From: Pareuzebyella sediminis
Lineage (GTDB): Bacteria > Bacteroidota > Bacteroidia > Flavobacteriales > Flavobacteriaceae
NCBI RefSeq assembly: GCF_008367235.1
Contig: NZ_VTZS01000004.1
Span: forward strand, 186,001-250,000
DNA length: 64,000 nt
Reading direction: 5' to 3'
Shown here: positions 18,455 to 26,961 of the stretch, piece by piece
Layout: the number at the start of each line of letters is the position of its first letter
Position numbering within the stretch: the stretch's first letter is position 1
The notes under the pieces: generated by a model
Seen by the model: the letters and a program-made list of their open reading frames with translations, nothing else
Database searches by the model: none
What the model was told of the DNA's origin: nothing
Translations under genes and position numbers: made by a program

Positions 18455-18799
18455 ATGGGAATCACTAAAGACTATATCGAAGAGCGCCCTGGTTTAGCGT
18501 ATGTCAAACAAATTGCCGGGGAGAGGGATTTCGATTTTCAGCGGAAGTTTGTGGCAATTTTAACGGCTGAATTTAAAGGCGAGATGGGTGAATATCTGTA
18601 CCACGTACGTATTGATGAGCCTCGTGCTGCCGCGGAAATCGTGGATAGAATGAAGTATAAGTTTAGCGTTTTAGGTATGGAAAAGGCCTTTGCTTTTGCA
18701 GAAAGGCATAAGGAAAAACTACAACTTGGTGACACGTCCGATGACTCGGATTTCAAAATAATTTTGGAAACCATCTCTGTTTTTCTCAGAGCTATTTAG
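18455..18799 (+). CDS. Hpt-like domain protein, apparently without the phospho-accepting histidine
   Basis: The 114-residue all-helical protein matches flavobacterial histidine-phosphotransfer domains in layout (LAYVKQIAGERDFDFQRKFVAILTAEF, then AAAEIVDRMKYKFSVLGMEKAFAFAE). In active Hpt proteins the helix carries a KHK-type motif before the (I/V)LG turn; here it reads MKYK, with Tyr68 at the expected His position. It may be a pseudo-Hpt that binds a receiver domain without phosphotransfer. No kinase or response regulator is adjacent. Confidence 0.6.
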   Translation: MGITKDYIEERPGLAYVKQIAGERDFDFQRKFVAILTAEFKGEMGEYLYHVRIDEPRAAAEIVDRMKYKFSVLGMEKAFAFAERHKEKLQLGDTSDDSDFKIILETISVFLRAI

Positions 18800-18861
18800 C
18801 ATAGTTCCTTAATCTTCAATACGGATCCAAGCTGCAATGATTATCCTTCAGAAGTACTTTG

Positions 18862-19962
18862 CTACAGGCTTTTTACCTGTATATCATGAAAGGCATCGGC
18901 CTGTAATTTCATGAGTTCCTCGGCTTTCTGTTTTTTATAAGCGTACACGGCTTCTTCTTCGGCGATTTCTGCGTAAATCTTTTCATTGAGCGCCACATCC
19001 GTTGCCAATAGTTCCTTGCGTTGCTGTACTTTCTGATGAACCCACGTGCGAACAACGCTTTCCTGTTCTTCAAGTTTTAAATCGTACTCTCCTTTTGGCG
19101 CCAATAATTTGGCGATGATCGGTGACGTCTCGATGGCCAAAAACAAGAGAAAAATGAAAAAGGAAGGAAACCAAGACAGTTGGGCCAACGCATCTATTCG
19201 TGCCATGAGTCCATCATAACCATCAATGATAGGCTGTGAATTTTTTACAACATCGGCATATTCTAAATTCAACTTGTAGATTTGGGCTTCGATATGCTCG
19301 ATTTTTTCACCATTGGTTTCTTTTAGAGCTCGCAATTCGGTTAACGCCGCATCATGTTTCTGTCTTTTTTCGGCATATACCGGTCCTTTACCCAAAAGCA
19401 TAGTGCCCGCTCGCCCTTCTGCCTCTGAAATGTAAGTGTCGTACAAAGCGTTCGTTTCCGCCTCTTTAGTTACAATTTCGGCTTTGAGGGTGTTTATATT
19501 TTGATTTAGCTTTTCAATGGCCGGGGTGTATTGCTCTGCCAATTGTTGTTTGTTGGCCAAGGTCATAGCATTTTTCTCTTCTAGGAGTACCTGATTGATT
19601 TCCTTTTCGAATATCTTCAATTCAAGGGGTTTGGAAATAACTACGGCAATAATTACCGCAAGAAGAATCCTGGGGGTAGCCTGTAAAAGTTGGTTGCCAA
19701 AACTGTTTCTTTTCTTAATCGTGGATACGATGAACCGGTCGAGATTAAAAATCAATAGGCCCCAAACGAGTCCGAAAAAAATAGCGGCGTATATCGTATC
19801 GAATACGGTATAAAGGGCATAACTGCTGGCTATAAAGGCCATAACGGCCGTAAAGAATACCGTGGCGCCTATTCCTGCATATTTGTTCTGTTCCCCTTTG
19901 GAACAAGTTTCGAGAATTGAGGTATCTGCCCCAGAGCAGAGCATAAAGAATTGCTGTAACAT
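18862..19962 (-). CDS. DUF4407 family membrane protein with coiled coil
   Basis: 366 residues. An N-terminal soluble segment (LQQFFMLCSGADTSIL) precedes three membrane helices (~30-50, ~55-75, ~93-112). A long coiled coil (~125-225) and a fourth helix (~250-275) follow, then a charged helical C-terminus. This is the DUF4407 layout. The function is unknown. The gene is single and convergent with the Hpt-like gene. Confidence 0.82.
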   Translation of the reverse strand: MLQQFFMLCSGADTSILETCSKGEQNKYAGIGATVFFTAVMAFIASSYALYTVFDTIYAAIFFGLVWGLLIFNLDRFIVSTIKKRNSFGNQLLQATPRILLAVIIAVVISKPLELKIFEKEINQVLLEEKNAMTLANKQQLAEQYTPAIEKLNQNINTLKAEIVTKEAETNALYDTYISEAEGRAGTMLLGKGPVYAEKRQKHDAALTELRALKETNGEKIEHIEAQIYKLNLEYADVVKNSQPIIDGYDGLMARIDALAQLSWFPSFFIFLLFLAIETSPIIAKLLAPKGEYDLKLEEQESVVRTWVHQKVQQRKELLATDVALNEKIYAEIAEEEAVYAYKKQKAEELMKLQADAFHDIQVKSL

Positions 19963-20042
19963 AGTGTTCGTTTTTTGATTTGCCCGAAAGTATCGGACAG
20001 GATTGATGATGTTATATTAAACGCAGTTTTCAGCAATTTGTT

Positions 20043-20072
20043 ACAAAAAAAAGCCTTCAATTTGAAGGCTTC
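20043..20072 (-). terminator. Rho-independent terminator downstream of the large M56 gene
   Basis: On the minus strand AAGCCTTCAA and TTGAAGGCTT form a 10-bp stem followed by a run of eight T. It lies ~105 bases after the stop of the M56 gene that ends at 20177. Confidence 0.75.
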
Positions 20073-20176
20073 GGGTGTATTGGGGATTTAGTATTGAGTT
20101 TGAAGATCAGATTCTATAATTTAATGGAAAATCCGTATTTCACTTCGGAAAATGGGCCAAGGTAATGGTATCAAAT

Positions 20177-22921
20177 TTACTGGGTTGTGGATAATTTTAT
20201 CACAGGCTTTTGCCCTTTTTCGTGTCGTGTATTGATATTGATATTTTTGCTTTTCCTAAGAATCTCCTTTGCCTCTTTAGCGTCTATGGCCTTCCCTTCA
20301 TAATAGAAAAGAGCACCTCTTTCGGCCATTTCATCAATATGTTGAAGAGGTGATTTTGGTTCGGGAGCAGGTGGCGGTGGAGGTACAGTATTTGGTGGCC
20401 TTCGAACCGAACGGAATGATTTTTTCGGGCGGGGTGGCATGAGGCCTTCCTCTACGGCCAAGGTGACATAACGATTGTATTTTTCAATAACTTGGTCATG
20501 CATGACCCATAGGTCACTACGTTTCCCCTTGTTATTTTTCATGAATTGCGATATGGCTTTGCCGTATGCCTGCCCACTACTATTGAAATCGTCAAAGGCT
20601 TTAAGCAGTGCTTTGGAATAGTTTTTTCGTGGCTCCGGTATTTTATATGGGGGCAGTGGTGGGGGAATGTTTTCCTGTCGCTTACTTTTTATTTCTTCGG
20701 TATCGACATCATAACGGGACATCATTTTTCGTGTTTGTTTTCCCTCATTCGGAATGAATGACGAATGATGCTCTGACATTGCCACCATCTTTTCCTTTTC
20801 TAAGTAGTCATAGATTTCTTGGTTTTCAACAATTTCATGAATGACCTCTTCACGTAACGCTTCGTTTTTAGGAATTTCAATGATTTCATCGACGTCTTCC
20901 TCCACTTCTACTTCCTCTTCTACCTCGATTGTCTCGTGCTCCGGAATCTCAATAATTTCCTCTATCTCGATGTCTTCTTGTACGGGAGGTACTGGTGGGG
21001 TAGGAGGTTCGGGAGGTTCTGGAAAGTCGGGAAAAGGTTCGGCATTTGCACGTTGATCCTCGGTCATCAAACCATGAAGATATTCGAGACGCTCTATATC
21101 CGATTTCATAATGCGAATCTCATCCCCTTCAAGCATCGCGTTGTACTTTTTGGCCAGGGCATTGTATTCGGCCACCTGTTTCTCGGTCGCGCCCTCTTTG
21201 ATGTTGGCTTTCGGATCAGAACATTCAGGAAAAGGTTGTGCCTCATTTTTTTGTGACTCCGACATTTTCCGATAGACTTTTTCGAGACTTTTTAAGTCAT
21301 CTGAAGGAATTATCCTTTTGGTTTTGGGCATGGCATTGTATTTTTTAGCCAAGGTATTATATGCTTTGATTTGTTCCGGCGTAGCCACTCGTTGCGAAAG
21401 TGTAGTACGGTACGTCTGGGTATCACGACCAAGAATGTCGATTTGGGCCACTCCATAATTCTCTAGGATGGCTTCAATTTTCTTAAGAAGGGTACTCCTA
21501 GGTGCTATATCGTGAGGTTTAATTATTATACGAACCGAGCTGGCCCTTTCTTCTTTCGAAAGATCATTGTGGAGCTGTTTTAGAAAAGATGCTAGACTTT
21601 CGAGAGTTACTATTTCGTTCTGTACCAAAAGATTTCCGTCGCGGTTGACGTGTATCGTTATGAGATTGTCATCGTATATAAAATACCTATCGAATTCTTC
21701 TGGAGTATAGAGATGAAGTTGGTAAGGCTGTGGAAATGACTCGCTTCTTGCATTTTCGTAGACATAGCTAAGAAAATAATGGGCAAAGTCAGAGGGGCGA
21801 TAGTGATCGAGAGCTGAATTCTCCACGTGTTTTTCATGAATCCAAATGGCATATTCATTGCTGTCTGTCCATGCTTTAAAATCTTTTTGTGTTGGTTTGG
21901 ATTGTTTAATTTTTTCAGGATAAGTTCCCAATGGAAATTCCAAACTGGGATTAATTTCGATTACGGCACTGGCCGGTTCTAGCGGAACGTATTTGGTCTT
22001 GCTAAACCCATATACCATAGAGGCCATTAAGGGGATGATAAGTGTACTTCGCAGTACGATCGATTTTTTCGATGTTTTTGTTTTCATGACGGTAAAACGT
22101 TTTTTGACCTGCCCTGCGACTGTTCTTCGAAAGGGGAACAACTTGCCGAACAGGGCGAGGTGGATTGATGAATAAAATGAAAAATCAATGGCGTTGGCCA
22201 TCGACGGCTGATATTTGTTGGTCCTAGCTGATGAGGCGAAGTCCAAAAGTGTGCTTTGATAGCGCGAGGTTGCAATTCCAGCATTGATTACGGCCTGATC
22301 GGCCAAGAATTCGTGATTGAGCTTCATGGCCCTTTTGGTCATATAGAACAATGGGTTGAACCAAAAAATGATTTGCAAAAGCTCTACCAATATAATGTCA
22401 ATGCTGTGTTTCTGACTTGCATGGGCAATTTCATGAAGCAAAACCTCTTTTGGAATTTCGTTGTTCTGGAATTTCCTACGGTTTAGAAAGATATAGTTAA
22501 AAAAAGTGTGGGGTGCTACCTGATGCTTTACTAATACGTTGATGATGCTCCCCATCTTGAACTTTGTATTCTTACTTATATTTTTTGAGAGGGTCAGTAA
22601 ATTTAATATGAATTTAATCGTGAAAAGAAGTACTCCCAATCCATAGACCGACCATAAAATGTAGGGCCAATAGTCGATGGCCGTCTCTTCCGGAAGGGCG
22701 ATGGTATTATAGCCATAGGTCGTATCGAACGCATAATTGACCGGCTCGATTTCGACATAGGTCGTAAAAGTGATCAGAGGAACAAGTAACGAAAGAACCA
22801 AGGCGACCAATAGATAAAAACGTTTAAAGGAATGCATGCGGGCATTCTCAAGCATGGCCCAGTAAAATAAAAGGAAAAGGGCAAGGCATGCTGTCGATTT
22901 TAGGAGATACAAGAACATCAT
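20177..22921 (-). CDS. Large M56 (BlaR1-type) membrane peptidase with long acidic/proline-rich tail
   Basis: Residues ~1-300 form the M56 module: membrane helices at ~3-22, 36-55 and 87-110, the zinc motif H163-EIA-H167 and a further helix after ~290 (IVLRSTLIIPLMASMVYGF). The remaining ~600 residues should be periplasmic and are of unusual composition. They include two repeated units (PEQIKAYNTLAKKYNAM / EKQVAEYNALAKKYNAM), a run of PPEPPTPPVPP and a strongly acidic stretch of EVEEEVEVEE type. The gene starts one base inside the stop of the BlaI gene (TAATG), so the two are coupled. The partner is the BlaI at 22921-23286. The signal is unknown. Confidence 0.83.
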   Translation of the reverse strand: MMFLYLLKSTACLALFLLFYWAMLENARMHSFKRFYLLVALVLSLLVPLITFTTYVEIEPVNYAFDTTYGYNTIALPEETAIDYWPYILWSVYGLGVLLFTIKFILNLLTLSKNISKNTKFKMGSIINVLVKHQVAPHTFFNYIFLNRRKFQNNEIPKEVLLHEIAHASQKHSIDIILVELLQIIFWFNPLFYMTKRAMKLNHEFLADQAVINAGIATSRYQSTLLDFASSARTNKYQPSMANAIDFSFYSSIHLALFGKLFPFRRTVAGQVKKRFTVMKTKTSKKSIVLRSTLIIPLMASMVYGFSKTKYVPLEPASAVIEINPSLEFPLGTYPEKIKQSKPTQKDFKAWTDSNEYAIWIHEKHVENSALDHYRPSDFAHYFLSYVYENARSESFPQPYQLHLYTPEEFDRYFIYDDNLITIHVNRDGNLLVQNEIVTLESLASFLKQLHNDLSKEERASSVRIIIKPHDIAPRSTLLKKIEAILENYGVAQIDILGRDTQTYRTTLSQRVATPEQIKAYNTLAKKYNAMPKTKRIIPSDDLKSLEKVYRKMSESQKNEAQPFPECSDPKANIKEGATEKQVAEYNALAKKYNAMLEGDEIRIMKSDIERLEYLHGLMTEDQRANAEPFPDFPEPPEPPTPPVPPVQEDIEIEEIIEIPEHETIEVEEEVEVEEDVDEIIEIPKNEALREEVIHEIVENQEIYDYLEKEKMVAMSEHHSSFIPNEGKQTRKMMSRYDVDTEEIKSKRQENIPPPLPPYKIPEPRKNYSKALLKAFDDFNSSGQAYGKAISQFMKNNKGKRSDLWVMHDQVIEKYNRYVTLAVEEGLMPPRPKKSFRSVRRPPNTVPPPPPAPEPKSPLQHIDEMAERGALFYYEGKAIDAKEAKEILRKSKNININTRHEKGQKPVIKLSTTQ

Positions 22922-23286
22922 TACTTTTTTTTGAGTTCGTCGTCGATTAGTTTTCGCAAGTCTTTCAGATCCGTTTTACTGAGGTTGGTCTCTTGCGTAA
23001 AGAAAGATGCAAATTGCCCAGGACTATCATTAAAGAAATTTTTGATCAAGGTGTTTACCTGTTTCGAGAAATAGTCTTTTTTCTTAACTAAAGGATAGTA
23101 CTCTCTGGAACGCCCTAAACTTTGATACGCTACAAAGCCCTTGTCGATCATTCGCTTTAAAAGGGTGGCTACCGTAGTAGTTGCCGGCTTAGGATCGGGA
23201 TATGCGTCGAGAAGATCTTTCATGAAGGCTTTTTTACGTTTCCATAGTATGTTCATGAGTTCTTCTTCGGATTTTGAAAGTTGCAT
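22921..23286 (-). CDS. BlaI/MecI-family transcriptional repressor (second system)
   Basis: 121 residues when started at the ATG at 23286 (MQLSKSEEELMN). The longer frame to 23325 would run through two operator-like sites and adds residues foreign to the family. The winged helix reads LSKSEEELMNILWKRKKAFMKDLLDAYPDPKPATTTVATLLKRMIDKGFVAYQ. It is coupled to the M56 gene downstream. Three inverted repeats of the TCTACA-NN-TGTAGA kind lie immediately upstream, so autoregulation is very likely. Confidence 0.88.
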   Translation of the reverse strand: MQLSKSEEELMNILWKRKKAFMKDLLDAYPDPKPATTTVATLLKRMIDKGFVAYQSLGRSREYYPLVKKKDYFSKQVNTLIKNFFNDSPGQFASFFTQETNLSKTDLKDLRKLIDDELKKK

Positions 23287-23287
23287 T

Positions 23288-23349
23288 TCTACAAGTTTAG
23301 AATGTATTCTACAAACATAGAACATTTCTTTTAATTCTACAAATGTAGA
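23288..23349 (-). promoter_or_regulatory. Three operator-like inverted repeats upstream of the second blaI
   Basis: Sites: 23336-23349 (TCTACA-AA-TGTAGA, perfect arms), 23308-23321 (TCTACA-AA-CATAGA) and 23288-23301 (TCTACA-AG-TTTAGA). They share the TACA..TGTA core known for BlaI/MecI operators. The nearest site ends two bases before the start codon. Confidence 0.7.
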
Positions 23350-23458
23350 GTTGAAAAATTTTTGTCTGTACAGCCAATGACGCCCATTGGTCGATGTAGA
23401 AGAATATTGACGTGCGAACCTAGTGCATCAAAAAGGATAGTATACCTTCAAGATGAAA

Positions 23459-23764
23459 TCATAAATATAGTAGATAGTTGCCGGGAGTATAAAAGGAAAC
23501 GAAGGCCCAGACAAGCAGCGCTGCTATGAGTAGCGATACTAGAAAAAAATAGAAAGATTTAAGGTTACTTGCCCTGGCCTGGCTTTGTATACGGAATTTG
23601 ATACGCTCCATTTCATATTTTGAAACTTTCGGAAAGTCATATTCGATAGAAGTCGTCTTATTTTCGGAATAGATAGTATCCCGGTTATTTTCCCTGAATT
23701 TTTTCCTTTTGCGAACTTTGTTTTGCGCAATTCGGTTGACCATATCGAAGATGTGACCGCTCAT
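23459..23764 (-). CDS. Small protein with one C-terminal membrane helix, unknown function
   Basis: Started at the ATG at 23764 (MSGHIFDMVNRIAQNK); the frame stays open to 23830, but the extra residues look unlike a natural N-terminus. The protein is basic and charged for ~65 residues, then has one strong membrane helix (~70-90, FYFFLVSLLIAALLVWAFVSF) and a short tail. The first part (DMVNRIAQNKVRKRKKF) is also seen in small flavobacterial membrane proteins. No function can be assigned. Confidence 0.6.
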   Translation of the reverse strand: MSGHIFDMVNRIAQNKVRKRKKFRENNRDTIYSENKTTSIEYDFPKVSKYEMERIKFRIQSQARASNLKSFYFFLVSLLIAALLVWAFVSFYTPGNYLLYL

Positions 23765-23904
23765 CAAATACGAATTTTCTTTTAAGTTACAGAAAATTGG
23801 CGGACCTACACTCATTTTTATACTTCGCAATTTTATTTAAAAGTAAATGTAGCACGGAAGGAATTCGATAATTGTTTTAAGTTTGCCCCGTAATAGAAGA
23901 TACT

Positions 23905-24483
23905 ATGAGTCTGGAAGAAGATTTAAGGAACAGAAGTGGAGACGTATGTGAGCTTTGTGGTGCTACCGAACAATTAAGGGTCTATGAAGTGCCACCTGTC
24001 TCGATAGGAGGGGTAGACGGTAGTCTGTTGGGGTGTACTACCTGTTTGGATCAAATAGAGAATCCCGAAACCATTGACCCACATCACTGGCGCTGCTTAA
24101 ACGACAGTATGTGGAGCGAGCACGATGCCGTAAAAGTAGTGGTGTGGCGTATGTTATGGCGTTTAAAAGGAGAAGGGTGGCCGAAAGAGCTTTTAGATAT
24201 GATGTATCTTGAAGATGATCTCCTAAACTGGGCCAAGGCTACAGGTGAGGGTCTCGATGAAAGTGAAAAGATTATCCATCGCGATGCCAATGGCGTCAAG
24301 TTAGAAAATGGGGATAATGTGGTATTGATCAAAGATTTGAAGGTCAAAGGATCGAGTATAGTGGCAAAGCAAGGAACAGCCGTACGTAAAATTACCGTAG
24401 ATCGCGATAATGCGGAATATATAGAAGGAAAAGTGGAGGGGCAGCAGATCGTGATTATTACCAAGTATGTGAAAAAGATCTAG
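23905..24483 (+). CDS. PhnA-type zinc-ribbon protein
   Basis: 192 residues. The N-terminus has a zinc-ribbon arrangement (CELCGA at ~14-19 and GCTTC at ~43-47). The C-terminal ~70 residues (DANGVKLENGDNVVLIKDLKVKGSSIVAKQGTAVRKI) are the conserved PhnA domain, an SH3-like barrel. Despite the name, PhnA is not shown to cleave phosphonates, and no phn genes are near. A strong bidirectional terminator follows. Confidence 0.82.
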   Translation: MSLEEDLRNRSGDVCELCGATEQLRVYEVPPVSIGGVDGSLLGCTTCLDQIENPETIDPHHWRCLNDSMWSEHDAVKVVVWRMLWRLKGEGWPKELLDMMYLEDDLLNWAKATGEGLDESEKIIHRDANGVKLENGDNVVLIKDLKVKGSSIVAKQGTAVRKITVDRDNAEYIEGKVEGQQIVIITKYVKKI

Positions 24484-24501
24484 GCAAGAATAGAGGACGT
24501 A

Positions 24502-24531
24502 AAAAGCCCGCTAATTCATTAGCGGGCTTTT
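24502..24531. terminator. Bidirectional terminator between phnA-like and hpf genes
   Basis: A perfect 13-bp stem (24502-24514 with 24519-24531; AAAAGCCCGCTAA / TTAGCGGGCTTTT) around TTCA, with A/T ends on both sides. It lies between two convergent genes and can serve both. Confidence 0.85.
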
Positions 24532-24535
24532 GATT

Positions 24536-24835
24536 TCAATGCTGATTAAAACTGCTTTTTCGTTTGGCTAATTGTCTTTCCAGGTCGTGAATAGTTTCAA
24601 TGGCGGCTTTTTCAAAATCATTATCCTCCGATTTGGCAAAAATTCGTGGGCCTGGTGCACTCAGTTGAATCTCACATATTTTTCCCATTCCTTTTTTGTC
24701 ATTTTCGAGTTTAAAAAAAACCTCTGCCCTAATGAGCCAGTCATATTTATGGGCCAATTTTTCTAGTTTCTCGGTCACTATGGCGTTCATACTTTCGCTA
24801 TTGGACATTTTCACGTATTGAATATCGATGGTCAT
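24536..24835 (-). CDS. hpf: Ribosome hibernation factor, HPF/RaiA family (short form)
   Basis: 99 residues with the S30AE/HPF fold: IDIQYVKMSNSESMNAIVTEKLEKLAHKYDWLIRAEVFFK and the C-terminal KAAIETIHDLERQLAKRK helix. Short forms bind the 30S decoding region in stationary phase; the long-form dimerisation tail is absent. It is a single gene facing the phnA-like gene. Confidence 0.85.
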   Translation of the reverse strand: MTIDIQYVKMSNSESMNAIVTEKLEKLAHKYDWLIRAEVFFKLENDKKGMGKICEIQLSAPGPRIFAKSEDNDFEKAAIETIHDLERQLAKRKSSFNQH

Positions 24836-24954
24836 AATATAAGGGTTTACATATATTCAAATATAGGGACTCGCCATGGGACGGGTTATGACATTTATCA
24901 GGCAAAATCATCGATTATTTTTTTAAAATCATCGACAAAGCATTTTAACCCTAT

Positions 24955-26349
24955 TCATTGTTGGGCTTTCATTTCCGTGTAGTACTTGTAAAAATAGGGT
25001 ATGGTCTCGATTCCTTTGAGAAAGTTCCAGACCCCGAAGTGTTCGTTCGGTGAATGGATTGCATCGCTATCCAGTCCGAAACCCATTAAGATGGTCTTAC
25101 TATTAAGTTCCTTTTCAAATAATGAAACAATTGGAATGCTGCCACCGCTTCGCTGGGGGATAGGTTTTTTTCCGAATGTAGTTTCATAAGCTTTTGAAGC
25201 CGCTCTGTAGCCAATAGTATCAATAGGCGTAACATAACCCTGTCCCCCATGGTGGGGCTTGACCTTGACTCTTACGCCCTCCGGTGCTATGGCCTTGAAG
25301 TGCTCGGAAAATAATGCTGTAATTTCTTTCCAATCTTGGTGCGGTACTAGGCGCATCGAAATTTTTGCGTAGGCCTTGCTTGCAATGACGGTCTTGGCGC
25401 CTTCCCCGATATAGCCTCCCCAAATACCGTTGACATCAAGGGTAGGACGGATGGAATTACGCTCATTAGTGGAATAGCCCTTTTCACCATAGACCGATTC
25501 AATGTCCAAAGCCCTTTGGTAGGATTCCAAAGAAAAGGGTGCTTTTGCCATTTCGGCGCGTTCTCTTTCAGAAAGTTCTTCGACTTTGTCGTAAAAGCCT
25601 GGAATGGTAATATGGTTGTTTTCGTCGTGAAGACTTGCAATCATTTTGGCCAAAACATTGATGGGGTTCGCTACCGCACCCCCATATAGGCCAGAGTGTA
25701 AATCGCGATTCGGACCGGTAACTTCTACTTCGACATAACTTAGCCCTCTGAGCCCGGTGGTGATTGAGGGTACATCATTGGCGATCATTCCCGTGTCTGA
25801 GATAAGGATGATATCATTGGCCAATTTTTCTTTGTTCTTAGCCACAAAAATCGAAAGATTGTTGCTGCCTACCTCTTCTTCTCCCTCGATCATGAATTTG
25901 ACATTACACGGAAGTTGGTCGGTTTTTACCATAAACTCCAAAGCTTTGACATGCATGTAAAGTTGCCCCTTATCATCACATGCACCCCGAGCAAAGATAG
26001 CTCCTTCAGGATGCGTTTCGGTCTCTTTTATAACCGGTTCGAAAGGGGATGAATGCCACAGATCCAAAGGGTCTGCGGGCTGAACATCATAATGGCCATA
26101 GACCAATACGGTCGGTAGTTCAGGCCCTACTATTTTCTCGCCATACACAATGGGATAACCATCGGTTTCGCATAGTTCGACATGATGGCAACCCGCTTTC
26201 TGTAAAGCTGATTTTACGGCATCGGCTGTATCTAGCACATCTTGTGAGAAGGCCGAATCTGCACTTATAGAAGGAATTTTAAGTAACTCGATCAGTTCGG
26301 CCAAAAACCGATCTTTGTGTTGGCCAAGATAATCATCTATGTTTTGCAT
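24955..26349 (-). CDS. M20-family dipeptidase (metallopeptidase)
   Basis: 464 residues with the M20 zinc-site motifs: GHYDVQPADP (~87-96), ARGACDDKGQ (~122-131), EGEEEVGS (~157-164, catalytic Glu) and the late GSIPIVSLFEKEL. The central lid domain (SYVEVEVTGPNRDLHSGLYGG) is present. This is the dipeptidase branch that acts in the cytosol on dipeptides. It is a single gene; its start faces the tRNA-Leu region. Confidence 0.9.
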   Translation of the reverse strand: MQNIDDYLGQHKDRFLAELIELLKIPSISADSAFSQDVLDTADAVKSALQKAGCHHVELCETDGYPIVYGEKIVGPELPTVLVYGHYDVQPADPLDLWHSSPFEPVIKETETHPEGAIFARGACDDKGQLYMHVKALEFMVKTDQLPCNVKFMIEGEEEVGSNNLSIFVAKNKEKLANDIILISDTGMIANDVPSITTGLRGLSYVEVEVTGPNRDLHSGLYGGAVANPINVLAKMIASLHDENNHITIPGFYDKVEELSERERAEMAKAPFSLESYQRALDIESVYGEKGYSTNERNSIRPTLDVNGIWGGYIGEGAKTVIASKAYAKISMRLVPHQDWKEITALFSEHFKAIAPEGVRVKVKPHHGGQGYVTPIDTIGYRAASKAYETTFGKKPIPQRSGGSIPIVSLFEKELNSKTILMGFGLDSDAIHSPNEHFGVWNFLKGIETIPYFYKYYTEMKAQQ

Positions 26350-26437
26350 TGAAGCAGTTTTACTAGCTAGTAGTTCTAAAAATACGAAAAAAGAAATTTT
26401 TTAAAGATTCAAAATTTAGGGATTTGATTTTTTGCAT

Positions 26438-26445
26438 TATATTTG
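26438..26445 (+). promoter_or_regulatory. Flavobacterial -7 element (TAnnTTTG) for the tRNA-Leu region
   Basis: TATATTTG matches the Bacteroidetes -7 consensus exactly. It lies 126 bases upstream of the first tRNA-Leu-like sequence. A similar AATTTGCACT segment recurs at ~26631 just before the complete tRNA. Confidence 0.5.
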
Positions 26446-26570
26446 CACTCCTTTTATCAAAGCAAAATAGTACTAATGCGTTTTAAAAGGTCGTGGGAGT
26501 CCCGTAATACGGGAAAAGCACGGAACATTTTTTGCCCCCTTAACGGATAGGGCGAATACGATTGGATAAT

Positions 26571-26612
26571 GCGGGCGTGGTGGAATTGGTAGACACGCTA
26601 GACTTAGGATTT
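26571..26612 (+). pseudogene. Truncated tRNA-Leu (5' half only)
   Basis: The first ~41 bases match the complete tRNA-Leu at 26645 with three visible mismatches (GCGGGCGTGG... against GCGGGTGTGG..., and GCTAGAC against GTCAGAC), through the TTAGGAT anticodon loop. The sequence then diverges: no second anticodon-stem strand, variable arm or T arm follows. It cannot fold as a tRNA. Confidence 0.75.
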
Positions 26613-26644
26613 ATCCAAATAAAAAGTGTTAATTTGCACTTTAT

Positions 26645-26726
26645 GCGGGTGTGGTGGAATTGGTAGACACGTCAGACTTAGGATCTGATGCCGCAAGGTG
26701 TGGGGGTTCGAGTCCCTTCACCCGCA
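26645..26726 (+). tRNA. tRNA-Leu(UAG)
   Basis: An 82-base class II tRNA. The acceptor stem is GCGGGTG/CACCCGC with discriminator A. The D-arm contains GGTGGAATTGGTAGAC, and the anticodon stem TCAGA/TCTGA has loop CTTAGGA (anticodon TAG). The variable arm is long (TGCCGCAAGGTGT), and the T-loop is GGTTCGAGTCC. CCA is not encoded. The 3' end of such genes is a common ICE attachment site, and mobile genes begin just to the right. Confidence 0.93.
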
Positions 26727-26728
26727 CT

Positions 26729-26758
26729 AAAAGCCGAAGAGAAATCTTCGGCTTTTTT
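26729..26758 (+). terminator. Terminator after tRNA-Leu
   Basis: A 12-bp stem (26729-26740 with 26745-26756; AAAAGCCGAAGA / TCTTCGGCTTTT) around GAAA with a T run to 26758. Confidence 0.85.
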
Positions 26759-26961
26759 ACTTTGAAAATTGACCAAAAAAAAGCACGGGTACAACATAGG
26801 TACAACATTTGACCTATTTTCAAGATAAACTTTGATTTAGTGTCATATAATTCCATTTGATATTAACCACTATGTCAATCAATATAAATTCATAGAATTT
26901 AGGTTTTCTCGACTCTTGTTCTTCGATTTGGAGTTTATTATCATACAATATTCCCGAAAGT
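26759..26961. other. Presumed left boundary region of the ICE
   Basis: About 200 AT-rich bases with no gene. It contains the short repeat GGTACAACATAGGTACAAC (26788-26806), two copies of GGTACAAC 11 bases apart. No integrase frame is present. The exact att core cannot be fixed from one end. Confidence 0.4.

Noticed and set aside
23287-23325. N-terminal extension of the second BlaI
   Set aside because: It would be encoded by operator-like repeats and lacks similarity to BlaI N-termini; ATG 23286 gives the standard start.
26641-26856. 71-codon minus-strand frame across the tRNA-Leu
   Set aside because: It is the antisense reading of the tRNA and its terminator (VRVKGLEPPHLAASDPKSDVSTNSTTPA is a familiar false protein).
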